This document shows positions 15,143 to 23,042 of a DNA stretch of 33,741 nucleotides, piece after piece. The stretch is from assembly GCA_031414415.1 (NCBI GenBank), contig JANNVK010000137.1, positions 1-33,741 of the forward strand, given 5' to 3'. The notes beneath the pieces were generated by a model. It saw only the letters and a program-made list of their open reading frames with translations, searched no databases and had not been told where the DNA came from. Position 1 is the first letter of the stretch; every line of letters begins with the position of its first letter. A program made the position numbers and the translations under genes. Source of the DNA: JANNVK01 sp031414415 (lineage in GTDB: Bacteria > Acidobacteriota > Blastocatellia > Pyrinomonadales > Pyrinomonadaceae).

Positions 15143-15577
15143 ATGTATTGTTCAAAATGTGGCGAAGCCGATCAAGATGTTAATTCTTACTGCCGGAAAT
15201 GCGGTAGTTTTTTAATCTCAAACAAAACAATATTTTTAATTCTAATTACGAATACTTGTCTGTTTATATCGAGTTTGTCTTTGTTAGTTAATTATTTATA
15301 TCTATCAGAAGAAACATTTAAGGAACTAATCAACCTCAATTATATAATGGTTGGTTTAAACTTATTTACACAAATTTTGAACATCTACAGTTTGATTTAT
15401 TTGTTGCGAAAAATTATTAAAAATTCTAGCAATGCTCACGTCACATCTGAAGGAAAGCCAACAGAACTGAATAATGTAGAAACTAAAAATCTTCTAACGC
15501 CCGCTGTTATTCAAAGCGTAATTCCAAGCGTTGTGGAGCAGACAACAAGGAATCTCGAAAAGGTCAGACGAACATAG
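15143..15577 (+). CDS. Zinc-ribbon membrane protein
   Basis: A 144-aa protein. The N-terminus is a zinc ribbon, MYCSKCGEADQDVNSYCRKC (two CxxC pairs at Cys3/Cys6 and Cys17/Cys20), directly followed by two hydrophobic membrane segments (about 29-52 and 64-88) and a polar C-terminal tail. This is the generic zinc-ribbon plus transmembrane layout found in many small bacterial membrane proteins; no function is established. AGGAG lies about 16 nt before the ATG, further than usual. It lies 40 bp after the protease gene. Confidence 0.75.
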   Translation: MYCSKCGEADQDVNSYCRKCGSFLISNKTIFLILITNTCLFISSLSLLVNYLYLSEETFKELINLNYIMVGLNLFTQILNIYSLIYLLRKIIKNSSNAHVTSEGKPTELNNVETKNLLTPAVIQSVIPSVVEQTTRNLEKVRRT

Positions 15578-15656
15578 CCAACATATTTAAGACATAAAAT
15601 CCTAAAATCACAAACTTAAACTATTGTTGAAAACTAAATTTAAGTAAGATTTAAGA

Positions 15657-16439
15657 ATGAAAAATTTAACCAAAATAGTTTTGCTGATATTAGTAGGGTT
15701 CGTCTTTGCAAACAGCATTAACGCTCAAGTTGAAAATCCGCCATTTCCAATCGGTGCAGTTCGGATGCCAACAGGAAAAGAGCAACCTTTGGAAAATGGC
15801 GTTAAACTCTTGAAACAAATCAATTTAGCCAATGGCGGAAAACTGCTCGACAACGTAAAAACGCTTCGGTTAAAAGGCAGAGGACATCTTATAGAACTTT
15901 CTGGTGACAACTTAACTACTAATCTTTACTATAATTTAACAGTTTTAATTGACCTAAAAAAGAATCGGATTAGAAAAGAAGAAGATGCCGGAAGCAACTT
16001 TTTTGAAATACGCCAAATAGAAGGAGAATCAGGTTGGATTTTTAACCCAAAACAACCAAGATCAATAAGTAAAACTGAGCAAAATGAGTTATTGAAAATC
16101 TTAGAAACAGGTTCTCTCGGCTTGCGTAAAAATCGTTTAGACGAAATGGAAATTTACACGATTGGAGACAATAAAGGATTCAAATATCTAGCCGTAAAAA
16201 TAAATGGAGTAAAGCATTTATTGGGTTTTGATAAGAAATCACATTTGTTGATTGACGATTATTTTGAAAATCAAGAGCAACACGAAATTACCTTTGACGA
16301 TTTTCGCAAAGTGAAAGGAATTACGTTTCCTTTTTATGAAAGACAGATAATTAAAGAAAAAGAATCAAGAACCGTAAAATATTGGTCAATCGAGGTTAAT
16401 CCGAAATTAACTGAGAAAGATTGGGCTGTTCCAAAGTAA
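15657..16439 (+). CDS. Secreted LolA-like protein, paralogous to the C-terminal domain of the 960-aa protein
   Basis: A 260-aa protein with a signal peptide (MKNLTKIVLLILVGFVFANS, cleavage near NAQ). The mature part resembles residues 748-960 of the three-module protein: 'LKQINLANGGKLLDNVKTLR' versus 'LKLANMAHGGDKLDSLKTIR', a 'VLIDLKKNRIRKE' versus 'ILVDATNQKVRNE' strand, a Gly-x-x-x-W-x motif, LETGSLGLRKN versus LTTGLFAMQSN, an F-D-DK strand, VKGITFPF versus VSGIMIPF, and a C-terminal W-VP. The pattern recalls outer-membrane lipoprotein-sorting (LolA/LolB fold) proteins, a structural inference only. Confidence 0.75.
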   Translation: MKNLTKIVLLILVGFVFANSINAQVENPPFPIGAVRMPTGKEQPLENGVKLLKQINLANGGKLLDNVKTLRLKGRGHLIELSGDNLTTNLYYNLTVLIDLKKNRIRKEEDAGSNFFEIRQIEGESGWIFNPKQPRSISKTEQNELLKILETGSLGLRKNRLDEMEIYTIGDNKGFKYLAVKINGVKHLLGFDKKSHLLIDDYFENQEQHEITFDDFRKVKGITFPFYERQIIKEKESRTVKYWSIEVNPKLTEKDWAVPK

Positions 16440-16488
16440 TAATAAATAACGCAAGAACAAAATTACGTTGGAAATAGTTGATTCATAA

Positions 16489-16527
16489 AATTTCAAGTAA
16501 ATTTCAAACAACTTTCAAGACTTTCAA
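16489..16527. repeat. TTTCAA-rich element, copy 2
   Basis: Nearly the same 39-40-bp array as at 4561-4600, with an identical AACTTTCAAGACTTTCAA at its right end. In this copy it lies in a 146-bp gap between the LolA-like gene and the broken DUF6714 gene, about 60 bp before the latter's ATG, so it may belong to that promoter. No winged-helix regulator gene is adjacent here. Confidence 0.55.
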
Positions 16528-16585
16528 AACTTTGTTGGTGTAACTTTAAAACTGAAAGAAATAAATGGCTTCTCAATAATAAAAA

Positions 16586-17080
16586 ATGAATCGGACACCT
16601 GAAAAATTGATTGTCGAAATTGAACAAGCGTTTCATCAGGTCAAATTAGGTGAGGGAATTTCGCTGAATATGACTGAATATTTAGATTCTTATCGCACCA
16701 ACTAAAGGTTTACAGAGTTGGCAAAATTCGACGAAAGAAACGATTGGACAAAAATTCCCGCCGCTGTTTTAGAACAATTTTCTGTGACATTTTGCTTTAC
16801 CGATTGGCAAGGATTTCGGTTTTATCTGCCGGCTTATATGCGTTGGAAATTGAATAATCCGGCATCGGCTAATTTTATTGGCGACCATACAATTTATGCT
16901 TTAGACACAAAAACTATCGAAAAACTTCAACACAAGAAAATTACGGAAATTCTAAATAACGAACAAATCGGAGTTGTCGTCAAATTTCTAAAGTGGTGTG
17001 TTTTTGATAATTACGGCAACTGTGATTCGGAATTTGCCAAGAAAAATCTGCAAAGTTTAGAGAAACTATTACAAAATTAA
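16586..17080 (+). pseudogene. DUF6714-like gene interrupted by an in-frame stop
   Basis: The ATG at 16586 opens a 39-codon frame ending in TAA at 16703-16705. The same frame continues without another stop to 17080. Read through, the protein would be 164 aa, with the N-terminal part (EKLIVEIEQAFHQVKLGEGI, then LDSY) joined to AKFDERNDWTKIPAAVLEQF and the diagnostic WQGFRFYLPAYMRW motif. Both parts fit one DUF6714-like protein, so the stop looks like a single-base change (for instance GAA to TAA) in an otherwise intact gene. A TTG at 16718 could restart translation and give a 120-aa C-terminal fragment. Function of the family is unknown. The DUF2911 gene follows 12 bp later. Confidence 0.75.
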
Positions 17081-17092
17081 GCGAGAAAAACT

Positions 17093-18202
17093 ATGAAAAA
17101 TTATCTATTTTTATTGGCGATATTCTTATTCGTCAGCCAATCATTCGCACAAGTTCCATACAATTCGGCGTTACCAAATGGACCTTCGAAAAAAGCAGTT
17201 GTATCTGAACAAGTCGGATTAGCTCAAGTTTCAATCACTTATCATCGCCCTTCAGTAAATGGACGTGAAGGAAAAATCTGGGGCGAACTCGTCCATAAAG
17301 GTTTCGTCAAACAAGGTTTCGGCACAGATAATCCGGCTCCGTGGCGTGCAGGTGCGAATGAAAATACGATTATCGAATTTGAAAGTGATGTCAAAATCGA
17401 AGGTCAAAATCTGACAAAAGGAAGATATTCACTCTTTATCGCTTATGACGCAGCGGAAAGTATTGTTGTTTTTTCGCGAAAAACTGATGGCTGGGGTTCG
17501 TATTTTTACGATGAAAAAGACGATGCATTGCGAGTCAAAATTAAACCGCAAACTCTCGAAAAAAGCGTTGAATGGTTAAAGTATGATTTCTCAAATCAAA
17601 CGCCGAATTCAGCAATCATAGCTCTTTCGTGGGAAAAACTTTCGTTTCCATTCAAGGTTGAGGTTGATAATTTGAAACAACAATTTGACCGTTTCGCGGC
17701 TGAAGGAAAAAATCCTCGCGGGTTTACTCCCGAAGGTTTGAATATCGCGGCGAATTGGTGTTTGACCAATAATTACGAACTTGAAAAAGGTCTTGAGTGG
17801 ACGAATTTTGCAATAAATACTTTCGGCGGAGATCAACAATTCAGCATTTTGGCAACGAAAGCCCAATTACTCGAAAAATTAGGTAAATCTGTTGAGGCTG
17901 CGGCAACAATGAAACAAGCCCTTCCAATCGGAAATGTGAGCGAACTGCATCAATATGGCAGACAATTGTTGGCATTGAAAAAGCCAAAAGAAGCACTCGA
18001 AGTTTTTCAAATGAACCACGACAAAAACCCAAATCAATTTACGACTTTGATGGGAATGACACGCGGATTATCGGCAAACGGCGACTATCCGAAAGCGTTG
18101 GAATTTGCGATGAAAGCCTTGCCGCTTGCTCCTAATGATGCAAATAAACAGGCAGTTCAAGCTATAATCGAAAAGTTAAAAATGGGTCAGGATGTAAATT
18201 AA
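17093..18202 (+). CDS. DUF2911 and TPR-repeat secreted protein
   Basis: A 369-aa protein with a signal peptide (cleavage after SQSFAQ). Residues about 25-190 are a DUF2911 domain: ITYHRPSVNGREGKIWGELV, PWRAGANENTIIEF, GQNLTKGRYSLFIAYD and WGSYFYDEKDDALRV are its usual landmarks. Residues about 215-365 contain degenerate tetratricopeptide helices (EKGLEWTNFAI, AAATMKQALP, ALKKPKEALEVFQMN, YPKALEFAMKALPLAP). The combination is common in Bacteroidetes and acidobacterial proteins; a periplasmic location is likely and the role is unknown. The gene follows the DUF6714-like gene by 12 bp and ends before a strong terminator. Confidence 0.88.
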   Translation: MKNYLFLLAIFLFVSQSFAQVPYNSALPNGPSKKAVVSEQVGLAQVSITYHRPSVNGREGKIWGELVHKGFVKQGFGTDNPAPWRAGANENTIIEFESDVKIEGQNLTKGRYSLFIAYDAAESIVVFSRKTDGWGSYFYDEKDDALRVKIKPQTLEKSVEWLKYDFSNQTPNSAIIALSWEKLSFPFKVEVDNLKQQFDRFAAEGKNPRGFTPEGLNIAANWCLTNNYELEKGLEWTNFAINTFGGDQQFSILATKAQLLEKLGKSVEAAATMKQALPIGNVSELHQYGRQLLALKKPKEALEVFQMNHDKNPNQFTTLMGMTRGLSANGDYPKALEFAMKALPLAPNDANKQAVQAIIEKLKMGQDVN

Positions 18203-18238
18203 ATAGCATTTCAACTCTCGAAATTGTTTTAGAAATCT

Positions 18239-18273
18239 GGAAGGAAAAGTGGTATGCTTTTTCTTCCTTTTTT
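18239..18273 (+). terminator. Rho-independent terminator after the DUF2911 gene
   Basis: An 11-bp stem, GGAAGGAAAAG / CTTTTTCTTCC (one G-U pair), with a 7-nt loop is followed by six T residues. It separates the upstream run of genes from the xyl transporter. Confidence 0.88.
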
Positions 18274-18395
18274 AAATTATGCGAACTTTTAAATTCGCTA
18301 AAGCCACCAAAGATTGTAACCGTAACTCATTTATCAAGTGAATTTGACCGTTTCGCACTCGCATCGAAAGATTTAAATATGAGCGTCTTGACCAA

Positions 18396-18430
18396 TTGAC
18401 AATGGACATTTTATTCGGTGTCTAATAGAC
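18396..18430 (+). promoter_or_regulatory. Possible xylF promoter and GTCTA-A-TAGAC palindrome
   Basis: TTGACA (18396-18401) and TCTAAT (18421-18426) resemble -35/-10 boxes but are 19 bp apart, longer than ideal. The presumed -10 lies inside the palindrome GTCTAATAGAC (18420-18430), a plausible operator placed 20 bp before the xylF start. No repressor gene is adjacent. Confidence 0.3.
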
Positions 18431-18450
18431 TCATTTGACGGGAGAAATTT

Positions 18451-19548
18451 ATGAACAAATTATTAACTTTTTTAGTTTTGGCAGTCGCAATGTTTGCTGT
18501 CGCGTGTAATCAACCTGCTACTGATGCGAATAAAACCGCAACCAATGTGGCGGCGAATAATGCTACGAAACCAACTGGCGACAAGAAAATAAAAATCGGA
18601 TTTTCGATGGCAACATTGGCGGAAGAACGTTGGGTGCGTGATAAAAATGCGTTTGAAGCTCGCTGTAAAGAATTAAATGTTGAATGTGTTGTTAATGTCG
18701 CTGATGGAAATGCTGACAAACAAGCCAGCAACGTCGAAAATTTGATTACGCAAGGCGTTACAACTCTGGTAATTGCTCCGCATGATGCAACGCAAGCTGC
18801 TCAAATGGTTGAAGCGGCAAAGGCAAAAGGCATTCCGGTTATCAGCTACGATCGCTTGATTAACTCAGATAAAATTGATGTTTATATATCGCATCAAGTT
18901 CCAGTAATCGGCAGAAAAATTGCGGAATATGCTCTCGCCAAAGTTCCTAAAGGTAATTATGTAATGGTTTACGGCGATTCAAAAGATAACAATGCCGTGA
19001 TCATGAAAAAAGAAATGTTGTCAGTTTTGCAGCCGTCAATTGATAAAGGCGACATCAAAATTGTGCAAGATCAGTTCACGACTGATTGGAAACCTGATGA
19101 AGCAATGAAAAATATGGAAAATGCTTTGACCAAAAGTGAGAACAAGGTTGATTGTGTTGTTGCTTCAAATGACGGAACTGCGGGCGGTGCGATTTCGGCA
19201 CTTGCGGCAAAAGGTTTAGCTGGAAAAGTTATTGTAACTGGGCAAGATGCGGAGAAAGCCGCGTTACAGAGAATTGCTGAAGGAAAGCAGTCGATGACTG
19301 TTTACAAATCGTTGATTCCACTGGCAAATGCGGCGGTTGATGCCGCAATTAAATTGTCGAATAAGCAACCGCTTACTGAAGCAAAGCCATTTATGAACGA
19401 CACTACGAAGAAGGAAATTCCGGCGATTTTGCTTGAAGTCATGGTTGTTGATATTAATAATTTGATGACGACCGTAATCAAAGATGGATTTGCTAAATTT
19501 GAAGAAGTTTACGCAAACGTTGATCCTGAAAAAAGACCAAAACAATAG
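18451..19548 (+). CDS. xylF: Xylose-type ABC transporter substrate-binding lipoprotein
   Basis: A 365-aa lipoprotein: the signal peptide ends FAVAC with the lipid-modified Cys19, followed by a Thr/Asn/Ala-rich linker (20-45). The rest is a periplasmic-binding-protein-like sugar receptor with strong XylF landmarks: RWVRDKNAFEARCKELNVE, GNADKQASNVENLITQGV, YDRLINSDKIDVYISHQV, GNYVMVYGDSKDNNA, DCVVASNDGTAGGAI, TGQDAEKAALQRIAEGKQSM and TVYKS. These agree with what I recall of the Escherichia coli XylF sequence. It delivers pentose, most likely D-xylose, to the membrane ATPase/permease. GGGAG 10 nt upstream supports the start. xylG follows after an 86-bp spacer built from nonamer repeats. Confidence 0.92.
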   Translation: MNKLLTFLVLAVAMFAVACNQPATDANKTATNVAANNATKPTGDKKIKIGFSMATLAEERWVRDKNAFEARCKELNVECVVNVADGNADKQASNVENLITQGVTTLVIAPHDATQAAQMVEAAKAKGIPVISYDRLINSDKIDVYISHQVPVIGRKIAEYALAKVPKGNYVMVYGDSKDNNAVIMKKEMLSVLQPSIDKGDIKIVQDQFTTDWKPDEAMKNMENALTKSENKVDCVVASNDGTAGGAISALAAKGLAGKVIVTGQDAEKAALQRIAEGKQSMTVYKSLIPLANAAVDAAIKLSNKQPLTEAKPFMNDTTKKEIPAILLEVMVVDINNLMTTVIKDGFAKFEEVYANVDPEKRPKQ

Positions 19549-19551
19549 ATT

Positions 19552-19635
19552 AGTTTGGGAAGTTTAAGTAGTTTAGGAAGATTTTCCGATAACTTCCGAA
19601 ACTTCCGAAACTTTCTAAACTTCCCAAACTTCTTA
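19552..19635. repeat. Nonanucleotide tandem repeats forming a large hairpin between xylF and xylG
   Basis: The left arm has three 9-bp units (AGTTTGGGA, AGTTTAAGT, AGTTTAGGA; 19552-19578). After a 12-bp spacer the right arm has five (AACTTCCGA twice, AACTTTCTA, AACTTCCCA, AACTTCTTA; 19591-19635), the reverse complement of the left type. The transcript can fold into a long imperfect hairpin. The last unit overlaps the first base of the xylG ATG, and no Shine-Dalgarno is visible before that start. Confidence 0.8.
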
Positions 19636-21170
19636 TGCAATCTCTTTTAGAAATGAACTCGATCATCAAGGAATTTCCTGGCGTAAAGGCTTTAGACGGC
19701 GTAACTTTAAATCTTTACAAAGGCGAATTCCATTCATTAGTTGGCGAAAATGGTGCGGGAAAATCAACTTTGATGAAGGTTTTGAGCGGAGTTTATCCGC
19801 ACGGAACTTTTAATGGTGAAATAAAAGTTGATGGAAAGTTGCAACATTTCAAAACTATTCGCGACGCGGAAAATGCCGGAATTTCGATTATTTTTCAAGA
19901 ACTTTCACTCGTTAAAGAACTTACCATTGGCGAAAATATTTATCTCGGCAAAGAACCCGCAACTTTTGGTGTGATAAATTGGTCGAAACTTTATCAACAA
20001 GCCGCTAAATTATTGCAAGATTTGAATTTGAATCTTGATCCGCGAACGCCAGTCGGCAATTTAGGAATCGGACAACAACAACTTGTAGAAATCGCGAAAG
20101 CCTTGTCGCAAGACGCGAAAATTTTGGTTTTAGACGAACCGACCGCCGCTTTAACCGAATCTGAAGTTGAAACTTTATTTACGATTCTCGAAAAACTCAA
20201 AGAACGCGGCGTGGGAATGATTTACATTTCTCACAAACTTAACGAAGTTTTTCGGATGTCAGATCGAATCACCGTTTTGCGTGATGGAAAAACTGTCGGC
20301 ACAAACGACTCAAAAGATATGACAACGGCGAAAGTTATTGCCGCAATGGTTGGCAGAGAAGTGGGCGATATTTTCCCCGTTTCCAATCACCAATTTGGCG
20401 AAACTGCTCTGTCGATTAAAAATCTAACTGCCTACGATATTGATAACCCAAATAAAAAACTTGTTGACGATTTTTCGTTTAGTGTTAAAAAAGGCGAAGT
20501 TTTGGGAATTGCGGGCTTAATGGGAGCAGGACGAACGGAAACTTTGATGTCGGTTTTCGGTGCGTGGAACGGTAAAAATTCGTGCGAAATTGAGGTTGAA
20601 GGAAAAAAAGTTGTAATTTGGAACCCAAATGATGCAATCAAACACGGCATTGCGTTTGTCACCGAAGACCGCAAACGATATGGTTTAGTGCTTGACCAAA
20701 CGATTCTCGATAATATGACGCTCGCGGCGTTAAAGCATTTCAGTTCAACATTTACAACCAATCGAACGAAGGAAACAGTGGCGGCAAATGGTTCGATGAA
20801 AGACTTGAAAGTTAAGGCAAATTCTGCGATGACAGTTGTCGGAACTTTGTCAGGCGGGAATCAGCAAAAAGTTGTTTTAGGTAAATGGTTGCTGACAAAT
20901 CCGAAAGTTTTGTTTCTCGATGAACCAACTCGCGGCATAGACGTTGGTGCAAAACAGGAAATTTATGCTCACATCAATCGTTTGGCGAAAACAGGTTTGG
21001 CAATTGTATTGGTTTCATCAGAATTACCTGAAGTTTTAGGTTTATCGGATCGAATTTTGGTTTTGCACGATGGAAAACTTACAGGCGAATTTTTAAAAAA
21101 TGACGCAACACCCGAAAAAGTGATGTCGTGTGCGACAGGTCAAACTGAATATCTTTCAAAATCAAAATAA
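19635..21170 (+). CDS. xylG: Xylose-type ABC transporter ATP-binding protein (two ATPase domains)
   Basis: A 511-aa fusion of two ABC ATPase domains, the normal layout for sugar importers of the CUT2 class. Domain 1 has Walker A GENGAGKST (37-45 region), signature LGIGQQQLVEIAKAL and Walker B KILVLDEPTAAL. Domain 2 has a degenerate Walker A region (GIAGLMGAGRTET), signature LSGGNQQKVVLGKWL and Walker B VLFLDEPTRGIDVGAK; the weak second P-loop is usual for the class. The protein couples ATP hydrolysis to sugar uptake through XylH. The ATG directly follows the repeat hairpin and lacks an evident ribosome-binding site, which suggests low or structure-controlled translation. A toxin-antitoxin pair follows after 71 bp. 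Confidence 0.92.
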   Translation: MQSLLEMNSIIKEFPGVKALDGVTLNLYKGEFHSLVGENGAGKSTLMKVLSGVYPHGTFNGEIKVDGKLQHFKTIRDAENAGISIIFQELSLVKELTIGENIYLGKEPATFGVINWSKLYQQAAKLLQDLNLNLDPRTPVGNLGIGQQQLVEIAKALSQDAKILVLDEPTAALTESEVETLFTILEKLKERGVGMIYISHKLNEVFRMSDRITVLRDGKTVGTNDSKDMTTAKVIAAMVGREVGDIFPVSNHQFGETALSIKNLTAYDIDNPNKKLVDDFSFSVKKGEVLGIAGLMGAGRTETLMSVFGAWNGKNSCEIEVEGKKVVIWNPNDAIKHGIAFVTEDRKRYGLVLDQTILDNMTLAALKHFSSTFTTNRTKETVAANGSMKDLKVKANSAMTVVGTLSGGNQQKVVLGKWLLTNPKVLFLDEPTRGIDVGAKQEIYAHINRLAKTGLAIVLVSSELPEVLGLSDRILVLHDGKLTGEFLKNDATPEKVMSCATGQTEYLSKSK

Positions 21171-21241
21171 CAGCCAATAGCATATATTGTTATTTACTGT
21201 TATATTTAGACTCGATATTTTGCTAGTTTGAGGTGAAAAAT

Positions 21242-21514
21242 ATGAATGTTTCGTTAACTAAAGAACTCGAAGGTTTTGTAAATGATTTGGTCAAAGGTGG
21301 AATGTATTTCTCTGCCAGCGAAGTTGTGCGTGATGGTTTGCGACTCTTAAAGGAACAAGAATTGTTGAAAAATTTACGCCAAGATGAACTTCGTCGAGAA
21401 ATTTTGCTCGGAATTGATGATCTAAAAAACGGTAATTCTCAATCTTTTTCGACCGTTGATGAGGCTTTCAATTCAATAAAAAAACGCGGACAACAAAAAC
21501 TTTCGAGAAAATAA
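21242..21514 (+). CDS. parD: ParD-type ribbon-helix-helix antitoxin
   Basis: A 90-aa protein from the ATG at 21242, which has GAGG 8 nt upstream; a GTG at 21233 overlaps that site and is less likely. The N-terminal 45 residues form a ribbon-helix-helix DNA-binding domain: a NVSLTKELEGFV strand-helix followed by GMYFSASEVVRDGLRLLKEQ, the classic ParD/CopG pattern. The C-terminal tail (50-90) is charged and probably wraps the toxin. It shares a TAATG junction with the toxin gene, so the pair is translationally coupled. ParD antitoxins repress their own promoter; the 71-bp spacer upstream has two TGTTAT words that could be an operator. Insertion between xylG and xylH is unusual. Confidence 0.9.
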   Translation: MNVSLTKELEGFVNDLVKGGMYFSASEVVRDGLRLLKEQELLKNLRQDELRREILLGIDDLKNGNSQSFSTVDEAFNSIKKRGQQKLSRK

Positions 21515-21846
21515 TGAGCGACTTTCCGAATACAAAACCACGAGTAGAATATTCGTCACACGCCTTGATTGATCTTGAGGAAATTTGGACTTATCTTTCT
21601 GAAGCTAGTGAATACAGTGCGGATAAAATATTGAAAAATCTTTTGGAAAGTTGCTCAAAAACAATATTTCACCCCAAAAAAGGCAGACAAAGAAATGAAT
21701 TGACTTTAGGTTTACGGAGTTTTCCTGTTGGGAAATATATGATTTTTTATCAGCAAACTTATTTTGGAATTGAAATTGTCAGAGTTCTCCACAGTTCACG
21801 CGACATTCCGCAAGTTTTCGACGAAATGATTCCTTTAGAACCATAA
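21514..21846 (+). CDS. parE: ParE/RelE-superfamily toxin
   Basis: A 110-aa protein with the ParE fold signature: YSSHALIDLEEIWTYLSEAS (helical start), a middle HPKKGRQRNEL segment, RSFPVGKYMIFYQQT and the terminal IVRVLHSSRDIPQVF. The RVLHSxRD ending is characteristic of ParE family toxins, which are thought to act on DNA gyrase, while RelE relatives cleave mRNA; the exact target here is not deducible. The start codon overlaps the antitoxin stop by one base. xylH begins 8 bp after its stop, so the pair is likely co-transcribed with xylH. Confidence 0.9.
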   Translation: MSDFPNTKPRVEYSSHALIDLEEIWTYLSEASEYSADKILKNLLESCSKTIFHPKKGRQRNELTLGLRSFPVGKYMIFYQQTYFGIEIVRVLHSSRDIPQVFDEMIPLEP

Positions 21847-21854
21847 TTAAATAA

Positions 21855-22997
21855 ATGAGCGAAACAAAAAAGACAATTACAACCTCGTCCGTCCGTGCTT
21901 TTACAATGATTTTTGCACTCGCGGTAATTTGGGCATTTTTTTATTGGGCAACCGGAAGCACGTTTTTGACAGCCGGAAATTTGTCTAATTTAGCATTGCA
22001 GACCTCTGTCACGGGCGTAATAGCGGTTGGAATGTTGATGGTAATTGTTTCGGGCAACATTGATTTATCGGTCGGTTCAATTCTCGGATTTGCTGGCGGA
22101 ATCGCGGCTTATTCGATGGCAAATTTGGGTTATGGAATTATTCCTTCTATTTTATTTGCTGTTGTTGTCGGTGTAACAATTGGATTACTTCACGGAACTT
22201 TGACCGCATATTTCAATATTCCGGCATTTATCGTCACACTTGGCGGACTTCTCGCGTGGCGTGGAGCGGTAAAATGGTTGCTTGCAGGAAACACAATTCC
22301 AATCTCAAATGATAGTTACAAGACAATCGGTGGCGGATTTATCGGTTCAACTTATGGCTGGTATTTGGCAGGTTTCGCGATAATTTTTGTGCTTTTTATG
22401 GCATATCGGAGAGCACAAGCCGTGAAGAATTACGGACTCGGCGAGGCTAATTATGGCGGCGAATTGTTGAAATCGCTGATACCGATTAGTGTCATTGTCG
22501 TTTTTATTTATGTGATGAATTCAAACGAAGGCAAAGGTGTTCCGATTGCGGTTTTGATTATGTTAGCAGTCGCAGTTTTGGGTTCATTTATCACAACTTC
22601 AACCACATTTGGACGATATTTATACGCGATTGGTGGAAATGCTGATGCCGCAAAACTCTCTGGAATTAACAATAAAGCCAATATTCTCAAGGTTTACGCT
22701 CTGCTCGGAGCATTAACCGGATTAGCCGCAGTAATCTCGACCGCGAGACTCGGAAGTGCTTCAACATCAGCTGGAACATTGAAAGAACTTGATGCAATTG
22801 CGGCGTGCGTAATCGGCGGTGCAAGCCTCGTCGGTGGACGCGGAACAGTCTTCGGAGCATTAATCGGTGCATTGATTATGACAAGTTTGGACAACGGAAT
22901 GTCGCTTTTAAACGTGGCAGATTATATGCAAGACATTGTCAAAGGTTCGATTTTGGTGCTTGCCGTTGGTGCCGATATGTATGGCAGGAAAAGTTAG
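21855..22997 (+). CDS. xylH: Xylose-type ABC transporter permease
   Basis: A 380-aa integral membrane protein with about ten hydrophobic segments, belonging to the BPD_transp_2 permease family. Landmarks are LALQTSVTGVIAVGMLMVIV, SGNIDLSVGSILGFAGG, FIVTLGGLLAWRGAVKWLLA, the cytoplasmic coupling region TFGRYLYAIGGNADAAKLSG and IAACVIGGASLVGGRGTVFG. The extra polar segment around residues 180-220 is typical of XylH rather than RbsC. It forms the membrane channel for XylF/XylG. Only 8 bp separate it from the toxin gene, with no strong ribosome-binding site (AATTAAATAA before ATG). It converges on the nitrilase gene 45 bp away; I see no convincing terminator in that gap. Confidence 0.92.
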   Translation: MSETKKTITTSSVRAFTMIFALAVIWAFFYWATGSTFLTAGNLSNLALQTSVTGVIAVGMLMVIVSGNIDLSVGSILGFAGGIAAYSMANLGYGIIPSILFAVVVGVTIGLLHGTLTAYFNIPAFIVTLGGLLAWRGAVKWLLAGNTIPISNDSYKTIGGGFIGSTYGWYLAGFAIIFVLFMAYRRAQAVKNYGLGEANYGGELLKSLIPISVIVVFIYVMNSNEGKGVPIAVLIMLAVAVLGSFITTSTTFGRYLYAIGGNADAAKLSGINNKANILKVYALLGALTGLAAVISTARLGSASTSAGTLKELDAIAACVIGGASLVGGRGTVFGALIGALIMTSLDNGMSLLNVADYMQDIVKGSILVLAVGADMYGRKS

Positions 22998-23042
22998 AGC
23001 AATTCATAGCGTAATCAGTCACAACAATTTTTAAACTGTTAC

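Noticed and set aside
19552..19635. Possible CRISPR array (short regular repeats)
   Set aside because: Units are 9 bp, directly adjacent without spacers, and form an inverted structure; this is not CRISPR architecture.
18451..22997. Ribose (rbsACB) rather than xylose transporter
   Set aside because: The binding protein carries XylF-specific wording (YDRLIN, YISHQV, TGQDAE, TVYKS) and the permease has the XylH-type extra central segment, so xylose type fits better, though the true sugar is untested.
22998..23042. Terminator between xylH and the nitrilase gene
   Set aside because: Only a 4-bp AACA/TGTT pairing is visible, too weak to call.
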